Assembly (NCBI GenBank): GCA_017646785.1
Contig: JAGCLX010000120.1
Location: 1-8,857, forward strand
Direction: 5' to 3'
Source of the DNA: Alistipes sp.
Lineage (GTDB): Bacteria > Bacteroidota > Bacteroidia > Bacteroidales > Rikenellaceae
Length of the DNA: 8,857 bases
Shown here: one piece after another, positions 1 through 6,694 of the stretch
How positions within the stretch are numbered: position 1 is the stretch's first letter
Layout: every line of letters starts with the position of its first letter
Position numbers and translations under genes: made by a program
Notes under the pieces: model-generated
Database searches by the model: none
What the model saw: the letters and a program-made list of their open reading frames with translations, nothing else
What the model was told of the DNA's origin: nothing

Positions 1-1
1 C

Positions 2-1453
2 TCGGATATAAACTCTGTGGTTGTGGCTCTCGATGCGCTCTATGTGCAGTCGATGGGTAGGCGCAGGGTGGCTGTTATATCGGATATACGCCAGAGTGGC
101 ATGCCGAGCGAGGAGCTCTATCAGCGTGTTGCAGCAGCGGTTAAGAAGGCAGCGGTGGACCATCTTATAGGCGTAGGTGAGAATATATCGTCGTATGCAC
201 ACCTCTTCCCACGAGGCTCGTCGTTCTATCTCAATACGGATGAGCTCATCGAAAACTTCGACCGTGAGCGTTGGGCAAAGTCGGTGGTGTTGGTTAAGGG
301 TAGTCGCGATAGTAGGTTTGAGCGCCTCACGCGCCTCTTAGAGCGTCGCACGCACACCACAACTTTGGAGGTTGACCTGGCTGCGATGAAGAAGAATCTT
401 AACTACTTCCGTCAGCACCTTCCTCAGCACCATCCAATAGTTGCTATGGTCAAGGCAGGTAGCTATGGCACGGGTGATGTCGATGTGGCACGCATGCTTC
501 AGCATGAGGGTGTGCGCTATCTTGCTGTTGCCTTTGCTGATGAGGGCGTCACGCTGAGAAAGAAGGGTATTACAATGCCTATTGTAGTGCTCAATGCCGA
601 TCAGGATAGCTTTGATATGATGATTGCTCATGAACTTGAGCCAGAGATATATAGCTTCCACTCGCTGGATGCCTTTAGACGTGCTGTGCACCATGCCCAC
701 CGCGAGGCATACCCCATTCATATTAAGCTCGATACGGGTATGCACCGCCTCGGCTTTGTGGACGATGAGATAGACCTCTTGGGTCGCGCCGTGCACCTCG
801 ATACTACGCTCACTATAGCCTCAATATTCTCGCACCTCTCCTCTGCGGATGTGACCTCGGAGGATGACTTCACGCGTAAGCAGATTGAGGCGTTCGACTA
901 TATGAGCCAGCAGCTGACAGAGTGGTTGGACTACAAGCCATTGCGCCACATCGCCAACTCGGCAGCCATCGTGCGATTTAAGGAGGCACACTTTGATATG
1001 TGTCGTTTGGGTCTCGGCTTGTATGGCTTTGGCTTCGAACATAACGATCAACTCATCCCCGTGGCTACGCTCTCGACACGCATCGTGCAGATTAAGACCT
1101 TGGCTAAGGGCGAGTCGATAGGCTACGCAAGAGCTGCACGCACGGAGCGAGAAATGGTTATAGCAACCATTCCTGTAGGCTATGCCGATGGCTTGGATCG
1201 CCACCTCGGCAATGGTCGTTGGGAGGTTATCGTGCGTGGTGAGCGCGCTGCAATTGTGGGTCGCGTATGCATGGATAGCGCGATGATCGATATTACAGAT
1301 ATTGAGGGCGTTGAGGTTGGTGATAAGGTTACGATATTCGGTGCGGAGAGTGGTAATACGCTGGAGGATATGGCGCGTGTGCTCGATACCATATCGTACG
1401 AGATTATGACCTCTATCTCGGCGCGCGTAAAACGAATATACACAGAACGATGA
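2..1453 (+). CDS. murF-alr: Bifunctional MurF-alanine racemase fusion, 3' part (5' end outside window)
   Basis: The reading frame is open from base 2, so the N-terminal MurF domains are missing; the GTG at 17 is internal. The first ~110 codons fit the MurF C-terminal domain: SDINSVVVALDAL matches the usual 'NANPdSm..AL' region, and VVLVKGSR precedes the domain end. From about base 356 a complete alanine racemase domain follows: LEVDLAAMKKNL, the PLP-binding lysine in MVKAGSYGTG (lysine codon 452-454), KLDTGMHRLGF, RLGLGLYGFG, the second catalytic tyrosine in IGYARAAR (codon 1124-1126), PVGYADGLDR and VGRVCMDSAMIDIT. By family knowledge, MurF adds D-Ala-D-Ala to UDP-MurNAc-tripeptide in the cytosol and Alr makes D-Ala from L-Ala, so the fusion joins supply and use of D-Ala. 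This fusion is typical of Bacteroidota. The stop overlaps the next gene's start by 4 nt (ATGA), which suggests translational coupling. Confidence 0.93.
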   Translation, partial: SDINSVVVALDALYVQSMGRRRVAVISDIRQSGMPSEELYQRVAAAVKKAAVDHLIGVGENISSYAHLFPRGSSFYLNTDELIENFDRERWAKSVVLVKGSRDSRFERLTRLLERRTHTTTLEVDLAAMKKNLNYFRQHLPQHHPIVAMVKAGSYGTGDVDVARMLQHEGVRYLAVAFADEGVTLRKKGITMPIVVLNADQDSFDMMIAHELEPEIYSFHSLDAFRRAVHHAHREAYPIHIKLDTGMHRLGFVDDEIDLLGRAVHLDTTLTIASIFSHLSSADVTSEDDFTRKQIEAFDYMSQQLTEWLDYKPLRHIANSAAIVRFKEAHFDMCRLGLGLYGFGFEHNDQLIPVATLSTRIVQIKTLAKGESIGYARAARTEREMVIATIPVGYADGLDRHLGNGRWEVIVRGERAAIVGRVCMDSAMIDITDIEGVEVGDKVTIFGAESGNTLEDMARVLDTISYEIMTSISARVKRIYTER

Positions 1454-2166
1454 CAAAGGGTACTATATATATGATTCCATGCCCCATATCGGATGCTACG
1501 CCGGTGTGGGATGTGTTGCCTGAGGCTAACCGCAAAATTATGGACTCGCTCGACTACTTCATCGTCGAGAACACACGCTCGGCACGTCGCTTCCTATCTA
1601 AGGCGGGAGTGTCGCGAAAGATTGAGGAGCTTGAGTTCGTGGAGCTAAACGAGCATACGACAGATGACCGAGAGGTGGAGCGCATGCTTAAGCCCGTGTT
1701 GGAGGGTCGCTCGGCGGGCGTTATCTCGGAGGCAGGTGTGCCAGGTGTTGCAGACCCTGGTGCTGCCATCGCAGCTTTGGCACATCGACATGGTGTTCGC
1801 GTGGTGCCTTTGGTTGGTCCCTCGTCGATACTTATGTCGGTCATGGCGTCGGGACTTAATGGTCAATCATTTGCCTTTGTTGGTTACCTGCCCATCAAGG
1901 ACCCTGAGCGTCAGCGTCGCCTGAGGGAATTGGAGCGCAGAGCCGTCGAGGAGCACCAGTCGCAGCTATTTATCGAGGCCCCGTACCGCAACGTAAAGCT
2001 CTTTGAGACACTCGTTAAGAGCCTGTCACCCAAGATGAAACTTACGGTGGCAACGGACATCACCGCCCCCGATGAGTATATCCGCACCATGACCATAGAG
2101 GCGTGTCGCAAGGCGGGTGTGCCAGCTTTTGAGAAGCGACCTACGATATTCCTATTAGGCATATAA
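1450..2166 (+). CDS. RsmI-related SAM-dependent (tetrapyrrole methylase fold) methyltransferase
   Basis: The 238-residue protein has the fold and motifs of the tetrapyrrole-methylase/RsmI superfamily. The N-terminal strand reads GTIYMIPCPISD, where RsmI has a 'GTPIGNL' type loop. SEAGVPGVADPGA (residues 93-105) matches the RsmI 'SDAGTPxISDPG' SAM-pocket motif. VGPSS (122-126) and FVGYLP (143-148) match the 'GPSA..aL..SGL..F.F.GFLP' block, and QLFIEAPYR (172-180) matches 'fyEsphR'. RsmI 2'-O-methylates C1402 of 16S rRNA. The protein is shorter than typical RsmI (about 280 residues), and its first loop is CPISDATP rather than the usual form. From memory, Bacteroidota often carry such a paralogue next to true RsmI, so the substrate is left open. 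The start is fixed by the ATGA overlap with murF-alr; the grpE start follows 15 nt after the stop. Confidence 0.85.
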   Translation: MTKGTIYMIPCPISDATPVWDVLPEANRKIMDSLDYFIVENTRSARRFLSKAGVSRKIEELEFVELNEHTTDDREVERMLKPVLEGRSAGVISEAGVPGVADPGAAIAALAHRHGVRVVPLVGPSSILMSVMASGLNGQSFAFVGYLPIKDPERQRRLRELERRAVEEHQSQLFIEAPYRNVKLFETLVKSLSPKMKLTVATDITAPDEYIRTMTIEACRKAGVPAFEKRPTIFLLGI

Positions 2167-2181
2167 TTTGTTCATTATAAT

Positions 2182-2790
2182 ATGAAACAATTTAAATTTA
2201 AAGATTTTATGAAGGGTCAAAATACAGATACTGAGAAAGATATGAAGACAACTAGCGCTGAGGCTGAGAACGTAGAGAATACGGCTGAGGCAGCGGCTGC
2301 TGACAATATGTCAGAAAATGGCGCGACAGCTACTGACAATGTGTCAGCCGAGCCATCACTCGAGGAGCAGATTGCAGTGTGGCGCGATAAGTATATGCGT
2401 TTGCAGGCCGAGTTCGATAACTTCCGTAAGCGCACCATCAAGGAGAAAATGGAGCTTGTGGAGCGTGGCTCGGAGGGCGCATGGAAGGCTATCCTTCCCG
2501 TGCTTGATGACATTGAGCGCGCTGTGGCTGCCTCGGCAAAGAGCGATGATATAGTGGCTTTGCGTGAGGGTGAGGCCTTGGTTATGAAGAAGTTTGAGAG
2601 CGTGCTTGCTAGTGCCAACATCACAGCTATCGAGTGTGTGGGTAAGCCTTTCAACGAGGATGAGCAGGAGGCTGTAGCTCGTTTTGCTGCGGGCGAGGAT
2701 AAGCGTGGCTTGGTTATCGACTGCGTGCAGCGCGGCTATAAGATGGGTGAGCACGTTTTGCGCTATGCTAAGGTCGTTGTTGGTGAATAA
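2182..2790 (+). CDS. grpE: GrpE, nucleotide exchange factor for DnaK
   Basis: The 202-residue protein is of usual GrpE length. Residues 1-~60 are acidic, rich in Ala/Glu/Asn and probably disordered. A long helical region follows from [11 protein letters not shown] through [12 protein letters not shown], then [12 protein letters not shown], and the beta domain ends with [21 protein letters not shown]. All are GrpE landmarks ('FxNyrKR', 'lLpvlDnlerAl', 'GYkl.drvLRpAkV.V'). GrpE is a cytosolic dimer that releases ADP from DnaK; its long helices can act as a thermal sensor in other bacteria. The ATG at 2182 is preceded by TTCATTATAAT without a Shine-Dalgarno site, normal for Bacteroidota. A second in-frame ATG lies at 2209 (residue 10), but the first is favoured because the first codons are A/T-rich and open. 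It sits 15 nt after the methyltransferase and 11 nt before dnaJ, so it is very probably co-transcribed with both. Confidence 0.96.
   Translation: MKQFKFKDFMKGQNTDTEKDMKTTSAEAENVENTAEAAAADNMSENGATATDNVSAEPSLEEQIAVWRDKYMRLQAEFDNFRKRTIKEKMELVERGSEGAWKAILPVLDDIERAVAASAKSDDIVALREGEALVMKKFESVLASANITAIECVGKPFNEDEQEAVARFAAGEDKRGLVIDCVQRGYKMGEHVLRYAKVVVGE
2296..2347 (+). repeat. Two copies of a 19-nt repeat in grpE, each containing a perfect 6-bp dyad
   Basis: GCTGCTGACAATATGTCAG (2296-2314) recurs as GCTACTGACAATGTGTCAG (2329-2347), 17 of 19 identical and exactly 33 nt apart, hence in frame. They encode AADNMS and ATDNVS in the acidic N-terminal tail. Each copy contains CTGACA-N3-TGTCAG, a perfect inverted repeat. 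The simplest origin is a short in-frame duplication; a binding-site or RNA-hairpin role is only a possibility. Confidence 0.7.
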
Positions 2791-2801
2791 TTAAGACTAC
2801 T

Positions 2802-3971
2802 ATGGCAGATAAGAGAGATTATTACGAGGTGTTGGGTGTCGAGCGCAATGCCGATGCAGATACCATTAAGAAGGCCTATCGCAAGGCCGCTATCAAGTAT
2901 CACCCCGATAAGAACCCAGGCGACAAGGAGGCCGAGGAGAAGTTCAAGGAGGCGGCTGAGGCCTATGACGTGTTGTCGGATACCGACAAGCGCTCGCGCT
3001 ACGATCGCTTCGGACACGCAGGCATGAATGGCGCTGCGGGTGGCCCTGGAGGCTTCGGTGGCTTTGGCGGTGCTGGTGGCTTCTCTATGGAGGATATCTT
3101 TGAGCAGTTTGGTGATATCTTTGGTGGTACGTTTGGTGGCTTCGGCGGCGGCCGTGGTCGCGGAGGTCGCCAGAGAGTTAATCGTGGTAGCGATGTGCGC
3201 ATCACTGTGCGCTTGTCACTCAAGGAGATTGCTGAGGGTGTAACCAAGAAACTCAAGATTAATAAGGTCGTTGCATGTGAGAAGTGTGGCGGTACGGGAG
3301 CAAAGGATAAGTCGGCGTACAGCACCTGCTCGCAGTGTGGAGGCTCGGGCTATGTTATCACCGTGCAGAACTCGTTCTTCGGTCGCATGCAGACACAGAG
3401 CGTCTGCCCCACATGTCAGGGTGAGGGTCGCATCATCAAGGATAAGTGTACTCACTGCGGTGGTGAGGGTACTGAGCGTGGTGATAAGGTCGTAGAGGTT
3501 AAAATCCCCGCAGGCGTATCTGAGGGCATGGCTCTAACGCTTCAGGGCATGGGTAATGCGGCGCGCCATGGTGGTGTCAATGGTGACCTCATCGTTGTCA
3601 TCAAGGAGGAGGAGCACCCCAACTTCGAGCGTCAGGGAAACAACCTTGTTCACAACCTTGGCATCTCTGTTACCACAGCAATACTTGGTGGCGATGCAGA
3701 GGTGCCCACTATTGATGGCCGTGTGCGCATATCTATAGATCCTGGTACACAGTCGGGTAAGGTGTTGCGCTTGCGTGGCAAGGGCTTACCCGACATCAAT
3801 GGCCGTGGTCGTGGCGACATCATCGTTGTTGTCGATGTTGTGATACCTACAGAGTTGACTAAGGATGAGCGTAAGCTTGTTGAGGAGCTAAGCAAGAAGC
3901 CAAACTTCAAGCGTACGGATTTCCATGACAGCCAGGATATATTAACTAGAATGAAAAACTTCTTCCGATAG
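2802..3971 (+). CDS. dnaJ: DnaJ (Hsp40), co-chaperone of DnaK
   Basis: The 389-residue protein has complete class A DnaJ architecture. The J domain spans residues 5-70, with HPD at 34-36, needed to stimulate the DnaK ATPase. The Gly/Phe-rich linker covers about 71-123. The zinc domain carries four CxxCxGxG modules: CEKCGGTG (Cys159/162), CSQCGGSG (176/179), CPTCQGEG (202/205) and CTHCGGEG (216/219). The substrate-binding C-terminal domains follow, with [23 protein letters not shown] and [14 protein letters not shown] motifs, ending at RMKNFFR. It acts in the cytosol, delivering unfolded proteins to DnaK. It lies 11 nt after grpE; dnaK is not in the window. The TAG stop (3969-3971) lies in the terminal inverted repeat of the downstream palindrome. 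If that element was inserted at a TA, the older frame would have read three more codons (Tyr-Leu-Gly) to TGA at 4104-4106-equivalent sequence. Confidence 0.97.
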   Translation: MADKRDYYEVLGVERNADADTIKKAYRKAAIKYHPDKNPGDKEAEEKFKEAAEAYDVLSDTDKRSRYDRFGHAGMNGAAGGPGGFGGFGGAGGFSMEDIFEQFGDIFGGTFGGFGGGRGRGGRQRVNRGSDVRITVRLSLKEIAEGVTKKLKINKVVACEKCGGTGAKDKSAYSTCSQCGGSGYVITVQNSFFGRMQTQSVCPTCQGEGRIIKDKCTHCGGEGTERGDKVVEVKIPAGVSEGMALTLQGMGNAARHGGVNGDLIVVIKEEEHPNFERQGNNLVHNLGISVTTAILGGDAEVPTIDGRVRISIDPGTQSGKVLRLRGKGLPDINGRGRGDIIVVVDVVIPTELTKDERKLVEELSKKPNFKRTDFHDSQDILTRMKNFFR

Positions 3972-4097
3972 AATGTTGTGATAAGCAGTCATCTGCGATG
4001 TCTTGCTTGCCTTCGAAATCCTCATTTACTTCGAGTAAACTACGGTTTCTCAGGCTGCGACAAGCCACCACAGCTAACTACTTCTGACAACATTCTA
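3969..4097. repeat. 129-bp imperfect palindrome with 11-bp perfect terminal inverted repeats, possible MITE or REP-like element
   Basis: TAGAATGTTGT (3969-3979) is the exact reverse complement of ACAACATTCTA (4087-4097). Pairing continues inward: 29 of the first 38 opposed positions are complementary (3969-4006 against 4060-4097). Further in come GCCT/AGGC (4009-4012 with 4052-4055), GAAA-bulge-CC with GGTTTC (4015-4021 with 4044-4049), and a tip TTTACT-TCG-AGTAAA (4025-4039). The whole unit is therefore one long hairpin. Both ends carry TA (3969-3970 and 4096-4097), which would fit a TA target duplication as made by IS630/mariner-type transposition, with no room for a transposase. The outer bases form the dnaJ stop codon. 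It could also act as a transcription terminator or RNA 3'-end stabiliser after dnaJ. Element identity is not established from one locus. Confidence 0.72.
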
Positions 4098-4103
4098 CCT
4101 GGG

Positions 4104-4151
4104 GTGATAAGCATCCGTCTGCGATGTCTTGCTTGCCTCGCTGGGTGCAGA
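4104..4151 (+). repeat. Diverged partial copy of the palindrome's left arm, with its own hairpin potential
   Basis: Bases 4104-4138 match 3978-4012 at 32 of 35 positions, a direct repeat with a 126-nt offset. The match stops just after TTGCCT, so the copy has only the left arm. It can still fold on the + strand: GCATCC (4111-4116) with GGGTGC (4143-4148), allowing one T-G pair, then GCGA (4121-4124) with TCGC (4138-4141), and a 13-nt tip. Two of the three changed bases (4114, 4115) lie in this new stem. CTTTTAA follows at 4156-4162, a weak T-run, so a terminator is possible but not convincing. The rest of the gap up to 4172 is AT-rich leader with no promoter I can recognise. Confidence 0.6.
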
Positions 4152-4172
4152 TAAACTTTTAATAATGTAAAG

Positions 4173-4727
4173 ATGTCGATATTTAGACCACATAAGAGTA
4201 AGCCGCGACAGTTCAACTACACACCGCGCTATTACGACCCTCGCAAGGAGGCGTTGGATAGGCGTCGTCGTGAGTTGCATGGCACATCGAGCGATATGGA
4301 TGACGCGCCATATAAGCCTGGCGACTATCTCCGCACGCAGAGTAATGCACGCCGTGAGTCGCGTGAGTCGCAGTCGCAGTCGGCATCGAGCAACCTGATA
4401 AAGTATGCACTGCTTATTATTGTTGTGGGCCTTGGCATATCGTATCTCATGCCCCGCATATTGGGTGTGCTGGAGCGCATAATGGCTGTGGAGCAGGGTG
4501 CAGAGGTGGTTGCCGCTGATACCTCGATGAGCTCGGATGGAGAGTCTGCACCGCGCAGTGTGCTACTGAATGAGCAGCATGGCGATATCGACTTCAGAGA
4601 GTTCGAAACCCTATCTCCCGAGATTATCAACGAGATAGAGGAGTATAATATGCAGACGCGCTCGGTGACCATCTACTCGGATGATGTGGAGATTGTAGAT
4701 GACAAGCGCGTAGAAACCGAGGAGTAA
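4173..4727 (+). CDS. Single-pass membrane protein of unknown function, FNYTPRYY-type, next to mutL
   Basis: The 184-residue protein has a strongly basic N-terminal part (residues 1-~74, with PRQFNYTPRYYDPRKEALD at 11-29 and an RRRR run), one hydrophobic segment at about 75-98 (LIKYALLIIVVGLGISYLMP), and a mostly acidic tail ending ETEE. By the positive-inside rule the N-terminus should be cytosolic and the acidic tail outside the inner membrane. I do not recognise an enzymatic domain. From memory, short proteins with a 'FNYTPRYY' start and one membrane segment are encoded beside mutL in other Bacteroidota (sometimes mislabelled riboflavin synthase beta); this would place it in that group, with a longer acidic tail here. 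The start has A-rich sequence (TAATGTAAAG) before it and no Shine-Dalgarno site. The stop is 8 nt before mutL, so both are likely one operon. Function unknown. Confidence 0.85.
   Translation: MSIFRPHKSKPRQFNYTPRYYDPRKEALDRRRRELHGTSSDMDDAPYKPGDYLRTQSNARRESRESQSQSASSNLIKYALLIIVVGLGISYLMPRILGVLERIMAVEQGAEVVAADTSMSSDGESAPRSVLLNEQHGDIDFREFETLSPEIINEIEEYNMQTRSVTIYSDDVEIVDDKRVETEE
4353..4382 (+). repeat. Short in-frame tandem repeats in the membrane-protein gene
   Basis: CGTGAGTCG occurs twice (4353-4361, 4362-4370), followed by CAGTCG twice (4371-4376, 4377-4382). Units of 9 and 6 nt keep the frame and encode the Arg-Glu-Ser and Gln-Ser repeats of RESRESQSQS just before the membrane segment. Slippage here would change linker length without breaking the gene. 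Confidence 0.75.
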
Positions 4728-4735
4728 CCAAAACG

Positions 4736-6673
4736 ATGGATAGAATAAAACTGCTACCCGAGATTGTTGCAAACCAGATTGCAGCAGGTGAGGTTGTCAA
4801 TGCACCCTCGAACGTCGTCAAGGAGATGATGGAGAACTCCATTGACGCGGGGGCTAAGTGTGTGCGTGTCAACTTTCGCAACGGTGGCAAGGATATGATT
4901 CAGATAGTCGATGATGGCATAGGCATGTCGGCGATGGATGCCCGTATGGCATTCGACCGCCACGCCACGTCGAAGATACGATCTATTGAGGATGTCTACC
5001 AGTTGCACACATTTGGTTTTCGTGGTGAGGCGTTGGCGAGTATCGCTGCGGTGGCAGAGGTGGAGCTACGCACACGTCGCGAGGAGGATGAGCTCGGCAC
5101 ACTAACCGAGATATCGGGCGGTGAGTTCCGCAGCCAGACACCTGTGTCATGCTCTAAGGGCTCGCAGTTTGTGGTGCGCAACTTGTTCTACAATGTGCCC
5201 TCGCGACGTAAGTTCATAGATGGCGATAACTCGCGCCTTGCATCGCAGATAAAGAGTGAGTTCCAGCGCGTTGCACTATGTAACCCCGAGGTGGAGTTTG
5301 AACTTAGGCAGAACGATGCTCCACTATACATGTTGCCGCCAACAAATCGTCGTGGTCGCATCGTAGACATCGTGGGTAAGCACATACGCCAAAACCTATT
5401 GTATGTCGAAGTTGATACCTCTGTTGTGCGTATCGAGGGCTTTGTGGGTCGCCCCGCGGCAGCCAAGAAGCGTAATAACGAGCAGTACCTCTTTGTCAAT
5501 GGACGTTACTTCTACTCGCAGGCCATGCAGCGCACCATTGTGCGAGCCTACGAGAAACTTATACCAGAGGGTTGCATGCCCTCATACTTCATCTACCTCA
5601 CGGTTGACCCCGAGAGGGTAGATGTAAACGTGCATCCGCAGAAGACGACGGTGAAGTTCGCCGATACGGATGTGATACTCGAGATTTTGCAGGCCGCTAT
5701 TCGTGAGACGCTTGCTAAGACGGGAGCTGTGCCCATGATGGACTTCTCGGATGAGGGTTCTGTGGATATCCCTGTTATGGCCGGTGAGCGCCAGATGTAT
5801 CGCGAGCCACGTGCCTCGAGCAATGTGTCGTATAACCCCTTCTTGGAGGAGTATATAGACCCCACAGCCCCCATGCCTGATGTGCCATTTACGGGCTTTG
5901 ATGTGCCATATCAGAGCAAGTCAAATAGGGGTGTGATGAGCAGAGCATCGATGGGTGCAGCGGAGAGTTTTATGGCACCAGAGCCACAGAACTATGATAT
6001 GGTGCAGTCGGGTAGTGTGGTAGAGTTTATCGACGAGGAGCCCGCAGTGGAGGAGTCGCTATTTGATATAGTGTCGTCGTCGATGCAGGCCAAGGAGGAG
6101 ATTACGTTTAGTGAGTGTATGGCGCTTGGTGGTGGTCATGCCATTGCGCGCTATGGCGCAAAGAGTGTCTTTGTGTCGTTGCAACGAGCTAAGGAGCGCA
6201 TACTGTTTGAGGAGGTGCTTCACGCTATGAAGGGTGGTGCGGTGGCTACGCAGCGCATGTTCTTTGCCGAGGAGTTGCAGTTGTCGATTGCGGAGTATGA
6301 GCTAATGGAGGAGCATGCTACGGAGTTTGCAGCTATGGGCTTCGAGGTTGAGTATCGTGGTGAGGGTGCTATCTCGGTTGTTGGCCGCCCTGCAATCCTC
6401 GATATGGCGACACCGCTTGACGAGCTTATATATGAGTTGCTGCACGGTATTGAAGATGGCGATATGCCCATCGAGAGGGAGCGCGAGCGCCTGGCGGAGC
6501 TTATGGCACGCAGGGGTAGCGCGGGCTATGGACGCGGCGTGTCGTCGGCAGATGCGCTCGAGCTGTTGCACCGCTTGGAGAAGTGTATTAACCCCAGTTT
6601 TACGAACTCTGGAGCACCCATCATCGCGGAGTTGACGTGTGACGAGGTGCGCGCGAAGCTCGCTAAATACTAA
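4736..6673 (+). CDS. mutL: DNA mismatch repair protein MutL
   Basis: The 645-residue protein has the full GHKL ATPase N-terminus: ANQIAAGEVV (12-21), KEMMENSIDAGA (29-40; by alignment with E. coli, Glu30 is the catalytic base and Asn34 binds Mg), VDDGIGM (58-64), FDRHATSKI (73-81) and GFRGEALASIAAV (94-106). The transducer domain follows with FVNGRYF and DVNVHPQKT. A variable linker spans about 350-450 and the dimerisation domain ends the protein. MutL couples MutS mismatch recognition to strand cutting and excision. Odd points: the region matching the endonuclease motif DQHA(X)2E(X)4E reads SLQRAKERILFE (481-492), keeping both Glu but losing Asp, Gln, His and Ala, and the CPHGRP-type zinc motif near the C-terminus is NPSFTNSGAP (619-628). 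No frameshift is seen. The gene starts 8 nt after the membrane-protein gene and ends in tandem TAA-TGA. Confidence 0.96.
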   Translation: MDRIKLLPEIVANQIAAGEVVNAPSNVVKEMMENSIDAGAKCVRVNFRNGGKDMIQIVDDGIGMSAMDARMAFDRHATSKIRSIEDVYQLHTFGFRGEALASIAAVAEVELRTRREEDELGTLTEISGGEFRSQTPVSCSKGSQFVVRNLFYNVPSRRKFIDGDNSRLASQIKSEFQRVALCNPEVEFELRQNDAPLYMLPPTNRRGRIVDIVGKHIRQNLLYVEVDTSVVRIEGFVGRPAAAKKRNNEQYLFVNGRYFYSQAMQRTIVRAYEKLIPEGCMPSYFIYLTVDPERVDVNVHPQKTTVKFADTDVILEILQAAIRETLAKTGAVPMMDFSDEGSVDIPVMAGERQMYREPRASSNVSYNPFLEEYIDPTAPMPDVPFTGFDVPYQSKSNRGVMSRASMGAAESFMAPEPQNYDMVQSGSVVEFIDEEPAVEESLFDIVSSSMQAKEEITFSECMALGGGHAIARYGAKSVFVSLQRAKERILFEEVLHAMKGGAVATQRMFFAEELQLSIAEYELMEEHATEFAAMGFEVEYRGEGAISVVGRPAILDMATPLDELIYELLHGIEDGDMPIERERERLAELMARRGSAGYGRGVSSADALELLHRLEKCINPSFTNSGAPIIAELTCDEVRAKLAKY

Positions 6674-6694
6674 TGAAAAACAGGTAAATGTAGT

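Noticed and set aside
17..19. GTG at 17 as the real start of the racemase gene
   Set aside because: The frame is open to the window edge and the upstream codons continue a MurF C-terminal sequence, so this is a fusion protein cut by the window.
821..1456. A 211-codon open frame on the - strand opposite the racemase domain (and similar - strand frames opposite mutL, EEP and the methyltransferase)
   Set aside because: The + strand frame is a clear known protein; the antisense translations are rich in His, Arg and Cys with no recognisable domain, as expected from the opposite strand of GC-rich codons.
2128..2170. Possible grpE promoter (TTTG at 2128-2131, TATAATTTG at 2162-2170)
   Set aside because: The -7-like box has three rather than two middle bases and the spacing to the upstream TTTG is 30 nt, not about 19; co-transcription from upstream is simpler.
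3095..3123. TATCTTTG occurring at 3095-3102 and 3116-3123 as possible -7 promoter boxes inside dnaJ
   Set aside because: They come from repeated GATATCTTTG codons (Asp-Ile-Phe) in the Gly/Phe region and have no TTTG 19 nt upstream.
3978..4138. The two 35-bp direct repeats as the start of a CRISPR array
   Set aside because: Only two copies, 126 nt apart, imperfect, with a palindrome between them instead of a spacer and no cas genes.
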